DNA of 64,000 bases from Nannobrachium achirus (GCA_963921795.1 OY997656.1:59004795-59068794), one strand, 5' to 3'. Shown: positions 35,214 to 45,997, counted from the first letter of the stretch. A program made the numbers and translations. Notes: generated from the letters alone by a model not told the origin.

Positions 35214-36051
35214 CCCATTTAGGCCTGGGATTATTGAATGCTTTAACTATTGAAAGATAGCAGATATACAAGCTCACAGCGCGGCACCGAGTGCCGCGCT
35301 GCGAGCTTGTAGATCTGCTATTTTTTGAAAAATCGTGAAAATGTGTGCAAATCTTTGAATATAGTATGTATTTTTAAAGCGAACGTTTTTAACTCAAATG
35401 TTGCTTCTGGGTGGTCCCTGGAACTAAATATTTTGAGATGGGTGTCCGTGGCCAAATAAATATCATTTTGGGGGTCCTTCACATGAAGAAGTTTGAGCAC
35501 CACTGACAAAGTAGTCTCTCAAGAACAGACTAACTGAGCTTAAGTGAAAAGGACCTTTTCTTTGACGATGGCTGGCCAGATTGCTGAGCTTGTAGATCTG
35601 CTGTTTTTTAATAGCTAAAGCATAAAATAATGATACACAATAGTGTGTACCCGCAGGGCTGGATTAACACCTCAGAGGGCCCCTGGGCACTGAAGCGCCA
35701 AGGGGCCCCCGTGTGCGCGCAAAATGTTTTGTAGGCATGTAGGCCTGTAGGTCCAATATAACATCTGCAGCAGCAGTTGGCTCAGCGCGGCCCGGCGTAG
35801 TTTTAATCAGTTGACTTGACTTTCATGAAATATTGTACACTGTACTTTACACACAATCAGCACTTTTCAGCAGCATTCTCACAGCATTTGTGTCAAGGGT
35901 GGTGGACATCATTTATTTCATTCTGATTAAAAAAAAAAAGATCTTTTTTTTTCTTCTTTTTTTTTAGGGCCCTTGATGCCCAGGGGCCCCTGGGCACGTG
36001 CCCAAAGTGCCCATATGGTAGATCCGGGCCTGTGTACCCGTTCGTATTGGG
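35214..36051. mobile_element. TTAA-family palindromic MITE ending 21 bases before exon 5
   Basis: TTAA at 35210-35213 and 36052-36055. It begins CCCATTTAGGCCTGGG and holds a core hairpin at 35247-35322 with centre GCGCGGCACCGAGTGCCGCGC. The nested hAT at 35654-36032 splits its right end. The native length without the insertion is about 450 bp. Confidence 0.85.
35654..36032. mobile_element. hAT-type MITE, TIR CAGGGCTGGATTAAC
   Basis: 379 bp. The ends CAGGGCTGGATTAAC and TAGATCCGGGCCTG are flanked by the 8-bp duplication TGTACCCG (35646-35653, 36033-36040). The sister TTAA element at 28420-28432 shows the uninterrupted TGTACCCGTTC. Confidence 0.92.
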
Positions 36052-36076
36052 TTAACCCTTGCCCCTCCCCTTCCAG

Positions 36077-36308
36077 GTCCCCCTCCTGTCAGACCCGTCC
36101 TGTGGTGACCCAGACTCCTCTGGGGGTCCCACCAAGCCCCCCCGCCACTTCACTGTGGAGCCGGACATCGTGGCCAGCACCAAGAAGACTCCGCCCACGC
36201 GCCCGCCCCCTCCCGGGGGGGTCCCCCCCCCACGGCCCCCCCTCCCCTCCTGGCGCACCCTGCCCTCCAAGAAGTCACATGACTCTCTGAGACTGAGCGG
36301 ACTGGACG
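36077..36308 (+). CDS. wdr44: wdr44 exon 5, proline-rich (232 bp)
   Basis: Reads VPLLSDPSCGDPDSSGGPTK, PPRHFTVEPDIVASTKKTPP, TRPPPPGGVPPPRPPLPSWR and SKKSHDSLRLSGLD. KPPRHFTVEPDIVASTKK is nearly identical to the vertebrate WDR44 block KPPRHLTPEPDIVASTKK, and the PPPRPP cluster is the known SH3-ligand region used to contact GRAF-type proteins. Phase 0 in, phase 1 out. The acceptor is CCCCTTCCAG and the donor GACG/GTACGT. A TTAA transposon ends 21 bases upstream, so the whole pyrimidine tract lies between the TTAA and the exon. An (ACGC)n repeat starts eight bases past the exon. Confidence 0.95.
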
Positions 36309-36314
36309 GTACGT

Positions 36315-36334
36315 CCACGCACGCACGCACGCAC
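36315..36334. repeat. (ACGC)n microsatellite just inside intron 5
   Basis: Four to five ACGC units follow the donor GTACGTCC directly. From 36335 to 36690 a CAGGGGTAGGCAAC terminus of a hAT-like element is at 36349; its possible partner (CCTATTGCTGACCTCTG) is at about 38511. The target duplication is not convincing. Confidence 0.7.
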
Positions 36335-36696
36335 TATCCTCGAGATGCAGGGGTAGGCAACTAGATTTGGCCTCGAACAAAAGGCATTATAATAATGAAA
36401 AGCTAAATTAAGAAATTCATAGGTAAACAATGTTACTGGAACTCCAAGACAGACTGCCTTACAAGACATAGGCATCTGTGGAAAATAAGAAGAAAAAAAA
36501 TTGTACCATAATTACAGTCATTTCTGGGCTGGGCGGCCACTAAGTGCAGAGGGCCAATCCTTCAGTAGCACCGGCCCCACAGAGCAGAGAGACGTCACAC
36601 GGTTGGCCCACTGGCTTGTCTATCATCTGAATACCGGCCCAGTAGCAGCCAATCACAGGCTACCGTGGCCCAGGAGTCCCAGACAAAGAAAACAAA

Positions 36697-36993
36697 TGTG
36701 TTTATCCTACCTGGGCTCATCAATGTGTTTATCCTACCTGGGCTCATCAATGTGTTTATCCTACCTGGGCTCATCAATGTGTTTATCCTACCTGGGCTCA
36801 TCAATGTGTTTATCCTACCTGGGCTCATCAATGTGTTTATCCTACCTGGGCTCATCAATGTGTTTATCCTACCTGGGCTCATCAATGTGTTTATCCTACC
36901 TGGGCTCATCAATGTGTTTATCCTACCTGGGCTCATCAATGTGTTTATCCTACCTGGGCTCATCAATGTGTTTATCCTACCTGGGCTCATCAA
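36697..36993. repeat. 27-bp minisatellite, 11 identical copies
   Basis: The unit contains TGTGTTTATCCTACCTGGGC plus TCATCAA. It is 297 bases long, exactly 11 x 27, with no difference seen between copies. The period is divisible by three, so all six frames look open; this is not a gene. From 36994 to 37500 I see no gene. Confidence 0.97.
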
Positions 36994-37500
36994 TGCAAAG
37001 CCCTTTTAGAAACACACCAGCTTTGCCATGACATGTTTGGCTGCTTGCATGGAGTATCATTTTAGACAGCACCACAAGATGAAGCATGGATATGGCACCT
37101 TCAAAGTTAGTTTACACCATAGACTGTATAAAAGATATGGACAAAGCGAAGCCATTGGTTTCTATGCAGCGCAAATGACACAATATGGGTCCTTGGCATG
37201 GGTGTTGCCATCATAGATTGAAATGCAACCAGAGGATGCTATTGGCTGCCAACGGTCACATGCAACCACAGGGATGCATGGGAGAATGTGGTCGGAGCCT
37301 CCCGAAATACAGCACACGAAGAAGAACACAGCCGGCTGGTATCAGTTTAGTTGGCCACACCCCCCGCAACTTTATCGTAAATTTTAACATAACTGGAACC
37401 TTATTTTCACAAAACGCATATCATCGTGATTGAAAGGCCATTTTTAACAAGCGATAGGAACCATAAAGTATTCATGAAAATGTTAATTAACTCATCTGCT

Positions 37501-37844
37501 GCCATTTAACAATACCTTCGTACTCCCACCTGCCATAAGTCTCCATAGACTTCCATGTAATTCATAGTGCACGGATCATGCACACCCATGCCTAGATCAT
37601 GCACCACGTGTGTCCACATTGCTCACAGCTTTCAAACAAAAAAATCCGAATGGAAATCCGTTCAGGCATTCATGAGATAACAGCCATTATGTTTTCCTTA
37701 AATGTAAACAAAGATGGCTGCCATGCTTGAAAGATGGGGTTGCTATGGGGGTTAAACATGCGATTTCGCGATTGCTATCATGCCTACTACATTTTTTGGG
37801 GTCAAAAAAATAAATAAAAATAAAATTGCTTGGCAGCAAATAAG
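37501..37844. mobile_element. TTAA-target MITE, copy of 32162-32616
   Basis: TTAA at 37497-37500 and 37845-37848. It begins CTCATCTGCTGCCATTTAAC and ends TTGGCAGCAAATAAG. It is shorter than the first copy because the T-rich right part is reduced. Confidence 0.85.
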
Positions 37845-38268
37845 TTAAGGTTAGAACACGAAAGGGGAAAATGAATGGGATCCAATGGAGAACAATTCTT
37901 TTTGCAACCGGCCAGGGGGAAAACAGCGCAACTAGCGGCCAATCATAGGAAGTTTTAGTTCCGTATTGGGCTCATTTTAAATCGGTGGAACTATGCCCCT
38001 GGTTTACACCCAAGACAGGCGCAAAAGCCAGAGACTGAAGCACTTTGACCTCGGGTAAAAGCTCACAGCAGCAGCAGCAGCAGCAGCACTCTGTGTCACT
38101 AGTGTTTGCTGCCTCTGCAGTGCTCGGTTTTATTCACTCTGTCTCAGCATGAATACCTTGAATAAGCGTTATACGTTCTCCATTTGGACATTATAGCTAT
38201 GATAGCGTATTATGTGGGACTGTCAGTCTAATTCTCAAAATAATCGGAGGGGCCAGAAATGATTTCCG

Positions 38269-38475
38269 TGGGGCGCCCGTTGGCCTGGTGGTCAAGGTGC
38301 ATACCACATACTAGGCTATGATGCCTGCTGGCGTCACCGGTTCGATTCCCGATCCGGACGACCTTTGCCACATGTCATTCACCATCTCTCACTCCCCATT
38401 TCCTGTCAGTCTACTATCCTATCAAATAAAGGCATAAAAAGCCCAAAAACAAATCTTTAAAAAAAAAAAAAAAAA
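38269..38475 (+). mobile_element. tRNA-derived SINE
   Basis: The tRNA-like head has an A-box-like GGCCTGGTGGTCAAGG and a B-box GGTTCGATTCC, as for Pol III. It is followed by the teleost SINE body (CACATGTCATTCACC, TTTCCTGTCAGTC, CAAATAAAGGC) and a poly-A tail. The target duplication GATTTCCG is present at 38261-38268 and 38476-38483. Confidence 0.9.
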
Positions 38476-38715
38476 GATTTCCGAGAGGCAAGTTTTGGCC
38501 CACGGGCCGCCTATTGCTGACCTCTGCTCTAGAGTCTTTCCTCCTGAGTGTGAGCTCTCTCTCCCAAATGGATAACATTGGTATCCCGGTCTGAAAATGT
38601 ATTTTCTGTTTCTTATTAAAACTCATTTTCTGCCCCAACCCGAGAATCCTGGGGGAAAAAGCTGTTGGTCCAAGGCTGCTCCGCACGAGAAACCAGAGCA
38701 TTTATTTTCATTTAA

Positions 38716-39165
38716 CCCTGCACAACCTGAATTAATTTCTACTGGCCAAAGAAAATTAAAAAAAAATCAGATGGTGTTGTAGCAGTCCTAATAAAAAAAT
38801 TATAATGTTTTTGTAAGGTTTTATATCCATAAATCATAAATCATGCTCTAATTAGCATTTTGGGGATATTTTTCACAATATTAACATATGCACATTTACT
38901 CATGTTTTAGTGAGGAATAGCTTCAGTTAAAAAATTAGATGTTGTTCGTCCAGACGCTGGAATTTCAACTTCTCTGGGAGGTGTGAATGTCAGTCTCTGT
39001 GGGGGGTATTTATATGCAAATATCGTGGCCAATGGCATTGTAATACTAAACAATAGGATTTAATGGTGACGTTAATGTGAAAAAAGAACAGGAAAACTAA
39101 TTATAACATTTTTTAAAAAATGATTTAAAAAATGTTGCCAAAAAGCAACGCTGGTCCTTGCAGGG
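38716..39165. mobile_element. TTAA-target element CCCTGCACAACC
   Basis: TTAA at 38712-38715 and 39166-39169. The ends are CCCTGCACAACC and GGTCCTTGCAGGG. The interior contains GACGCTGGAATTTCAACTTC and a Myb-like simple AT interior. A second copy is at 45998-46448. Confidence 0.75.
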
Positions 39166-39368
39166 TTAATTAATCTATAAAAATTGCAAACTGTAACAGG
39201 CGCTTCTCGATCGCGTCAGATCCCGACCCGCAGCTGACGCTGATTTGGTCCCTGTAACCTGAATAGAGAATCACTGCTTCTTGTCCAGTTTCTTTTTCTT
39301 TTCGGTGTGACCTTTCGCTCCCCTGCATTTCAACGATAACATGATGTTGTACTTCTGCCTCCGACCAG

Positions 39369-39502
39369 ACGGCGGAGTAGAGGGCCTGGAGCCGTCGGGC
39401 CTGCTGTCCCCCACCAGCACGGTGCGGAGCCTCACCAAGGAGCTGCAGCACTCGCTGGACCTCGCTAGCGCCACCAGCGGGGACAAGGTGGTCACTGCAC
39501 AG
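39369..39502 (+). CDS. wdr44: wdr44 exon 6 (134 bp)
   Basis: Reads DGGVEGLEPSGLLSPTSTVR, SLTKELQHSLDLASATSGDK, VVTAQ. SLDLASATSGDK(I/V)VTAQ is a signature of vertebrate WDR44 and marks the start of the conserved Rab11-binding part. Phase 1 in (AC completes Asp), phase 0 out. The acceptor is TGCCTCCGACCAG and the donor CAG/GTCAGT. Confidence 0.95.
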
Positions 39503-39977
39503 GTCAGTCTACCATAGACCTACCTGCTAGTTATGCCTGACTATACAGATCCATGTAAAACAATTAGAATATTGTGTAAAAGTACATTTTCTTGGAACTT
39601 TCATATATTCAAGATACATTGCACATGCAGTGAATTATTCCAAACTTTTTTTTGTTAAAATTTAGATTTTTTTTATGTCATACAGCTCATGAATATCAAA
39701 CGTCCATATTTCAAAATATTACAATATTACACAAGACCACTCAAAAGAAGGATTTATAATAGAGAAATGTCAACCTTCTGAAGTCAAAGTCCAGTGGGAA
39801 GTTTCCGATGTCAGTTATGATTTGGGGTGCTAGGGCATCTGCAAATCTTTTTTACGCATTATTCAATTTTTTTTAGATGGATCTGTAGTTGGGGGTAGGC
39901 TTTTTTTATGCACGGCACCCCTGAATCACACTGTTACTATACTATAGCTCCCTAGATTCACGTATGTGTCCCTCCAG

Positions 39978-40076
39978 GAGAGCGAGGGAGACGACCAGGC
40001 GTCGTCGGACGGTGGAGCAGACACGCCTGGATCTCAGCGACCTCGCTCCAACTCTGGTAGAGAGCTGACTGATGAG
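39978..40076 (+). CDS. wdr44: wdr44 exon 7 (99 bp)
   Basis: Encodes ESEGDDQASSDGGADTPGS and QRPRSNSGRELTDE, exactly 33 codons, phase 0 at both ends. QRPRSNSGRELTDE is identical to the human WDR44 block and contains an RPRSNS serine in a basophilic-kinase context. The acceptor is GTCCCTCCAG and the donor GAG/GTGAGG. Confidence 0.96.
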
Positions 40077-40124
40077 GTGAGGAGCTTTCACACACAGCCC
40101 TGTTCAGAAAGGATTGTTAACATA

Positions 40125-41782
40125 CAGGGTTCCCGCGGATCCTTAAAAAGTCTTAAATTGTCTTAACCCATTTAGTGCTCCAGACATGAACGGGTTAAAT
40201 GTCCAGCGTGCCTCTCGCAGGGCTCCATACGCGGCCAGTATCTTATTTTGAAGGCCAGAAGTCCATTGCGTAAACACTTCCGGGTTGACGTCATGATGTC
40301 ATTCAACCGAAGCAGTCGTCACCCCATGCCGTGTCTAAAATGGCCGGTCGTTGCCTTTGTTATTATGTTATTGTAGCGAGAATCTAATGCCATCCTTGGC
40401 TTTAAAAGTGTTGTTTGGAGAAAATGGACATTAAAGATGAGATTTCCCGTCGGCCTCCATGTTATGGGATTACTATTTTGTGCACGTGGATCCGTGATGA
40501 TGATGAATCGGCGAGGCCGATCGTGCCAGGACCTTCCAACGGACTATAGGGTAGGAGAACTGGCTCTCTATATACAGTATTTTACGCGAGTATACTCGGG
40601 ATCGGCACTCTAAATACTTGAGTATTTTTCACGAGTATACTCGGGATCGGCTAGAAATTAGTTAAATAAAACATGGGGAATTTAAGGTCTTAAAAAGTCT
40701 TGAATTCGACCAAATCTGACAGTAGGTATTACATTTGAAGATGATGTTTTTAAGTCTCATTGGTAAATGAAAGCCATAAACTTTTGTGCGTATTCATTTG
40801 ATTAGTTTATTTGATCTTATTAATATTAGATAACGACAGACCGCTAACAGCAGTCAGTGGGAAGAGGAGGCTGTTTGTTATTCTTGGCTCCGCCCGTTTT
40901 GTCAGTACTGTGGTGCCAGTGGTGGTGCGGGTAGATGGTGTAGATGGAGATTTTTTTTTTTTTTTTTACAAATCAAGCGCTCCTTTACTCTTGCCTGACG
41001 TCAACTGCACAGTGATTTGATAACGGCAGCGCTCAGTCAGACAGGCTGCACAGACTGAGAGAACACAAGGCGTTGTGTTGTAGAGTGGACTTTTCTTCTT
41101 TTTTTCGTTATATTAACTCTTTGCCAGCCCGAAATAGAATGGTTGTTGGTAGATTAGCCGTGAAATTTCTATTATTATATTATGATCTGAACCGCATTCA
41201 TTTTACCAGACATCCAGCGCTATATCACGTGGTCTTCATCCCCCATTATCATACCGCGATCCCCCGTTGTTTTACTCACCCCAGTTCCCAGTGAAATTCT
41301 CAATCTGCATTGGCTTAGAGTGGGAGATTCGGCTGACGCATCATGTCCCCGTGCGTTTCGCGTGCGCGATCCGTTCACGTAAATGTCCCCTCAAATAATC
41401 CACGTGTGACTCAAGAGTAGAACTGAAAAGTATCGCTAGCATAGCCCCCAGCACGGCTGCTGTAGAAGCACTCGTGTACAGACAGCAAACGGATGGGTGG
41501 AAGGTGCCTTGGAGAAGGAGTGGACCTGACGTCACTTCTGCTTCATGTCAGACCAGCCATGAGCTATCGATGCACGAGTGGTGACTAGGGAAGGTTAGAC
41601 GATCGCCGATTTTCGGATGAAAATCATTTATTTCGGTTTTAATGACACAGTACGGGAAAAGACAAGCGGCTGAGACCCCCCCCCCTCAGAAGTCCGATAT
41701 AGTACGGTTTTAATATTAAGGGGCTCCCCGTGGCTTGGAATGTGTTAAGACGTTTTACTTTCAAAATGGTGCAGGAACCCTG
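40125..41782. mobile_element. Probable hAT-like composite CAGGGTTCC
   Basis: Begins CAGGGTTCCCGCGGATCC and ends GCAGGAACCCTG, near-inverted termini. ACATA occurs on both sides but no clear 8-bp duplication was found. The interior includes TTAA-bounded pieces (40163 onward, 41115 onward) and TTAAAAAGTCTTAAA motifs typical of dispersed fish repeats. No enzyme frame. Confidence 0.45.
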
Positions 41783-41871
41783 ACATAGGAAGATAACACC
41801 ATCCCAATGGGATCCACCAGCCACTGTACTGTCCTGACTCTGCCAGGTGGTGGCGTACTGAGTAGGGATGG

Positions 41872-41952
41872 GACGCAGATCTACAAGCTCACAACGCGTC
41901 GCGATGTGACGCGTTACTTGTGAGCTTGTAGATTGGCTGTTTTTTATCGGCG
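41872..41952. repeat. Core hairpin
   Basis: AGATCTACAAGCTCACAACG on the left and a right arm with a TAC insertion. The centre is CGTCGCGATGTGACGCG. It sits next to a TAGGGATGGGACG terminus. Confidence 0.75.
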
Positions 41953-42355
41953 GCCTCGCTCTCGCCCGTAGCTGCTGCTGATTGGTTGGAAGTGGGCCCT
42001 GTGCGGTGTAGCGCCGATCTCTGATTGGTCCCAGATGGAAGTATGAGGAACTCAATAGAATACGCCACCATCTGAGTCAGGTTGGTCCTTGTGGGTTGAA
42101 TGTACACACCAGTTCCTTTTTTATTATGTTTAACTCTGTATGGATATTGACCAGTAAATGCTCTGTGCTTCATAAAGCACTGGTCAGGCAAAGAGGAAAC
42201 TCGTTGTGTTCTTTGGCTCCAAGTATCACTGTGATAGAGGAAGCACTTCTTATTCACATAGGCCTTGTGACCACAGTTCCTCAAATCTGTATACTTCAAC
42301 AGCCCTTCTTTAGACATCAAATAAAGCCAGAAACATTGACTCACGTTCATTCACA

Positions 42356-42372
42356 CGCACACGCACGCACAC

Positions 42373-42464
<92 letters not shown>

Positions 42465-42539
42465 ACACTCTTCCTATTATCTCACGATGCACTCGTGATT
42501 ATGAAGTTGTGTTGAAAATACACAGAATTACTGGGAAAA

Positions 42540-42580
<41 letters not shown>
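42356..42580. repeat. (CA)n and (AT)n microsatellites
   Basis: A (CA)n run of about 85 bases at 42375-42460, and a poly-A followed by (TA)15 at 42538-42580. From 42581 to 42889 no feature was recognised. Confidence 0.95.
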
Positions 42581-42582
<2 letters not shown>

Positions 42583-42889
42583 TGATAAGCTCTAACTGTA
42601 AACTGTAAATCACAATCAATTTCATGAGGAATACATCTGCAGAGGTGGAAGGAAGCGACACTCCAAAATAAAGGTTTTAAGACACTGCAGTCGACCATTC
42701 TTCTTTAATCCGCCTCGTTTTGGTGTTAGAATCAGCTTTAAAGAACTGGGTGATGAGGTAGACTGACTCAGGTACAATCTGCATAATCCCTGTTAAGCCT
42801 TCCATCAAAGGTTTTACTAACTCAGAAGTTAGTGATCTGTAACTTAACTGCTGTGCTGCCTGCCTGAAAAATCTTCATATATTTTCTAA

Positions 42890-43163
42890 CATTTTCAAAA
42901 AATAGTGGAAATAGCAGACCTACAAGCTCACAATGCGCCGCGATGCATTGAGCTTGTAGAGCAACTATCAATGTTCTTTTTTAAGTATAACGTTGTCAAA
43001 TATGTCAGTAATTCCTTTGTATATTTAGGTTATGTGTCGTATGTGCAACTTCAAAGCCTACAAGCCAAACAGAAATGTAATTGTCAACGACAAAAACACA
43101 ATTAAATTGTTAATCACAATTATTTGAGTGACGATTAGTCGTCATGTAAAATGTCATAATGGT
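42890..43163. mobile_element. TAGGGCTGTCAC-family MITE, truncated
   Basis: The body from ATAGTGGAAATAGCAG to ATGTAAAATGTCATAATGG matches 21271-21670 but both termini are lost. The hairpin (42902-42968) has an eroded right arm. The uninterrupted TTTTTTAAGTATAACG at 42975-42990 is an empty-site control for the TTAA insertion at 47727. Confidence 0.75.
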
Positions 43164-43170
43164 GACATGT

Positions 43171-43687
43171 GGTCCTCTCCAGGAGATCCTAGCAGGGTGA
43201 ATAAACAGTGTTTAATGTGTGGTCCTCTACAGGAGCAGGGTGAATAAACAGTGTTTAATGTGTGGTCCTCTACAGGAGCAGGGTGAATAAACAGTGTTTA
43301 ATGTGTGGTCCTCTACAGGAGCAGGGTGAATAAACAGTGTTTAATGTGTGGTCCTCTACAGGAGATCCTGGCAGGGTGAATAAACAGTGTTTAATGTGTG
43401 GTCCTCTACAGGAGCAGGGTGAATAAACAGTGTTTAATGTGTGGTTCTCTACAGGAGCAGGGTGAATAAACAGTGTTAATGTATGGTCCTCTACAGGAGA
43501 TCCTAGCAGGGTGAATAAACAGTGTTAATGTATGGTCCTCTACAGGAGATCCTAGCAGGGTGAATAAACAGTGTTTAATGTATGGTCCTCTCCAGGAGAT
43601 CCTGGCCAGTGTGATGATCATTATTATTATTAACTCTACAGGAGATCCTGGCCAGTGTGATGAACATTATTATTATTAACTCTACAG
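43171..43687 (+). repeat. Tandem array built from the exon 8 acceptor, 12 copies
   Basis: Ten units of 42-50 bases (GGTCCTCTACAGGAG...GGGTGAATAAACAGTG) start at about 43171, 43221, 43264, 43307, 43350, 43400, 43443, 43485, 43534 and 43584. Two units of about 46 bases carry more of the exon (GAGATCCTGGCCAGTGTGAT at 43596 and 43642). Most units keep CTCTACAG/GAG, an intact acceptor plus the first exon bases. Confidence 0.93.
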
Positions 43688-43824
43688 GAGATCCTGGCCA
43701 GTGTGATGATCAAGAACCTGGACACAGGAGAGGAGATCCCTCTGATCCAGGCTGAGGAGAAGCTGCCGTCTGGGATCAACCCTTTGACCCTGCACATCAT
43801 GAGGAGGACCAAGGAGTACATCAC
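43688..43824 (+). CDS. wdr44: wdr44 exon 8 (137 bp)
   Basis: Reads EILASVMIKNLDTGEEIPL, IQAEEKLPSGINPLTLHIMR and RTKEYIT. EILASVMIKNLDTGEEIPL and GINPLTLHIMRRTKEY are essentially identical to other vertebrate WDR44 proteins, in the conserved segment before the WD40 domain. Phase 0 in; it ends AC/GTACGT in phase 2. Both edges have been tandemly copied into the adjacent introns (43171-43687 and 43900-44910). Only this copy is complete. Confidence 0.97.
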
Positions 43825-43879
43825 GTACGTTCTACCTTCTATAGTATCTACCATACCTTCTACCATACCACCTACCATA

Positions 43880-44910
43880 CCTACCATACACACACCTAAC
43901 CCTAACCCTGCACATCATGAGGAGGACCAAGGAGTACATCACGTAGGTTATACCACCACTATGTTCTACCACCACTATGTTCTACCTTCTATCTACCATA
44001 CCTTCTACCATACCTTCTACCATACCTTCTACCATACCCACCATACACACACCTAACCCTAACCCTGCACATCATGAGGAGGACCAAGGAGTACATCACG
44101 TAGGTTCTACCACCACTATGTTCTACCACCACTATGTTCTACCTTCTATCTACCATACCTTCTACCATACCTTCTACCATACCTTCTACCATACCACCTA
44201 CCATACCTACCATACACACACCTAACCCTAACCCTGCACATCATGAGGAGGACCAAGGAGTACATCACGTAGGTTCTACCACCACTATGTTCTACCACCA
44301 CTATGTTCTACCTTCTATCTACCATACCTTCTACCATACCTTCTACCATACCACCTACCATACCTTCTACCATACCTACCATACACACACCTAACCCTAA
44401 CCCTGCACATCATGAGGAGAACCAAGGAGTACATCACGTACGTTCTACCTTCTACCTACCATACCACCTACCATACCTTCTACCATACCTACCATACACT
44501 CACCTAACCCTAACCCTTCACATCATGAGGAGGATCAAGGAATACATCACGTACGTTATACCTTCTACCATAGCTTCTACCATACCTACCATACCTTCTA
44601 CCATACCTTCTACCATACCTACCATACCTACCATACCTACCATACCTTCTACCATACCTTCTACCATACCTACCATACCTACCATACCTTCTATCATACA
44701 CACACCTAACCCTAACCCTGCACATCATGAGGAGGACCAAGGAATACATCACGTACGTTCTACCACCACTATGTTCTACCTTCTATCTACCATACCTTCT
44801 ACCATACCTTCTACCATACCTACCATACACACACCTAACCCTAACCCTGCACATCATGAGGAGGACCAAGGAGTACATCACGTAGGTTCTACCTTCTATC
44901 TACCATACCC
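43880..44910 (+). repeat. Tandem array built from the exon 8 donor, 7 extra copies
   Basis: The last 35 or so bases of exon 8 (CTGCACATCATGAGGAGGAC to ACATCAC) and the donor are repeated at about 43907, 44064, 44233, 44402, 44515, 44717 and 44846, with GTAGGTT, GTACGTT or GTACGTTATAC following. Units of about 157-169 bases include (CTACCATAC)n filler. In the copies the exon's AACCCTTTGACCCTG has become CCTAACCCTAACCCTG, a double telomere-like motif. Confidence 0.93.
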
Positions 44911-44914
44911 AGAA

Positions 44915-45300
44915 AACGCCAACAAAAGCTGTTTTTTTTGATGACTCATCACTTTTCATCACTAAACCATCATTTTCTGGGGCCATTTTTAGCCCAAGGA
45001 ATGTTTTTTTTTTGTGCAAAACAAATGCTTGCAATGGATTCAGCATCATGACAAACCCCTAGTTAGACCCCTCACATCCTACTTAAAGCAGATTTTTTTC
45101 TGGGTATTTTCCTCCTGTATAGAAAGTCGATGGGAGCCCAACTTGATTTGGCCACTGTGGGTATTTGCAGTGAGCAGATCATGGTAGATTTTTTTTATCC
45201 TGGCTAGTAGACCTAATTTCCTAAAAGAATCAGTTGAAAAACTAAATAATAAAATGTTGTCCAACCTGAGTGTATTTTTTCCCTAGATTTACTAGACTAG
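44915..45300. mobile_element. Fragment of the palindromic element (28985-35195 family)
   Basis: GCAAAACAAATGCTTGCAAT, GGATTCAGCATCATGACAAA and CTACTTAAAGCAGATTT correspond to the right arm near 34840-34920. Only one arm is clear. From 45301 to 45540 no feature was recognised. Confidence 0.6.
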
Positions 45301-45548
45301 ATCTGGTCAGGTGACCTGCCATACTGAGTGGCAGATTGAACCAGAGTCTCCAGTTGTGTTGCCACCCTGGTTCACAAACAGTGCAAAAAGATCCTTTCTC
45401 TGCTTGTTAGATAAATGATCTTACTGGTATGTGTTCCAGTTTATTAAAGAGCTGGAGAGACATCACAGTCATCACAATGATTCCTATCAGAACACACAGC
45501 TGTTTAGCACAGTTTGAATGGGAAAACAGAAGACAAGCCAGTCAGAAT

Positions 45549-45680
45549 AACTGTTGGAATGGACGTGTATGTGTTTATAAATGTTAAACTAACTGTTAGA
45601 ATGGACATGTATGACGTGTATGTGTTTATAAATGTTAAACTAACTGTTAGAATGGACATGTATGTGTTTATAAATGTCAT
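45549..45680. repeat. Three tandem units of about 42 bp before exon 9
   Basis: AACTGTTAGAATGGACATGT and GTGTTTATAAATGTTAAACT occur three times, the middle unit with a 10-base insertion. The last unit ends about 20 bases before the acceptor, but unlike the arrays at exons 8 and 10 it contains no exon sequence. Confidence 0.85.
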
Positions 45681-45701
45681 GTTGTGTTCTCCTCCTCTCA
45701 G

Positions 45702-45785
45702 GAACGACGCAGCTCAGTCAGATGACGATGACAAGGCGGCGGCTCCTCTGACGGACACGGACGGAGGGAAACTCAAGCAGAAAAC
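45702..45785 (+). CDS. wdr44: wdr44 exon 9 (84 bp)
   Basis: Reads (T)NDAAQSDDDDKAAAPLTDTD then GGKLKQKT. NDAAQSDDEEK and PTDTDGGRLKQKT are the corresponding vertebrate WDR44 blocks; the acidic serine is a likely CK2-type site. Phase 2 in and out. The acceptor is CTCCTCTCAG and the donor AC/GTAAGC. Confidence 0.96.
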
Positions 45786-45820
45786 GTAAGCCTTGCATTC
45801 TGCTGTCCAGTAGAGCTGTT

Positions 45821-45992
45821 TGGTTAGAACTGACTGAAAATAACTTTGTACTTCAAGTTTAAAATGATACTAAATATTTCTTTAAGTGTCCATAAATTCC
45901 AAATATTATCAAATTATCTTGCGGCACCCCTGGACTGCCGTCACGGCACCCCAGGGTGCCCCCCCCGTCACCCACTTTGAAAACCCCTGTTC
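45821..45992. mobile_element. hAT fragment (CAGGGGTTTTCAAA family)
   Basis: The GACTGAAAATAACTTTGTAC to TTTGAAAACCCCTG part of the element at 22107-22574 is present; the left half is missing. It is directly followed by the TTAA-target element copy. Confidence 0.7.
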
Positions 45993-45997
45993 TACAG

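Noticed and set aside
36501-37031. 176-residue frame with CLSYLGSSM repeats
   Set aside because: The 27-bp minisatellite is open in every frame on both strands; no gene context.
38281-38360. Functional tRNA gene
   Set aside because: The B-box is good but the head is the 5' part of a SINE with a poly-A tail and target duplication, and the cloverleaf is degenerate.
36349-38527. A single 2.2 kb hAT element with termini CAGGGGTAGGCAAC and TATTGCTGACCTCTG
   Set aside because: The termini are plausible but the flanking octamers (about CTCGAGAT and CTCTAGAG) do not match well enough, so I did not call it complete.
43703-44941. Long + strand frames through the exon 8 donor array as a bigger exon
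   Set aside because: The frames read NPNPAHHEEDQGVHHV, a different frame from the conserved HIMRRTKEYIT. The phase to exon 9 works only with the donor at 43825.
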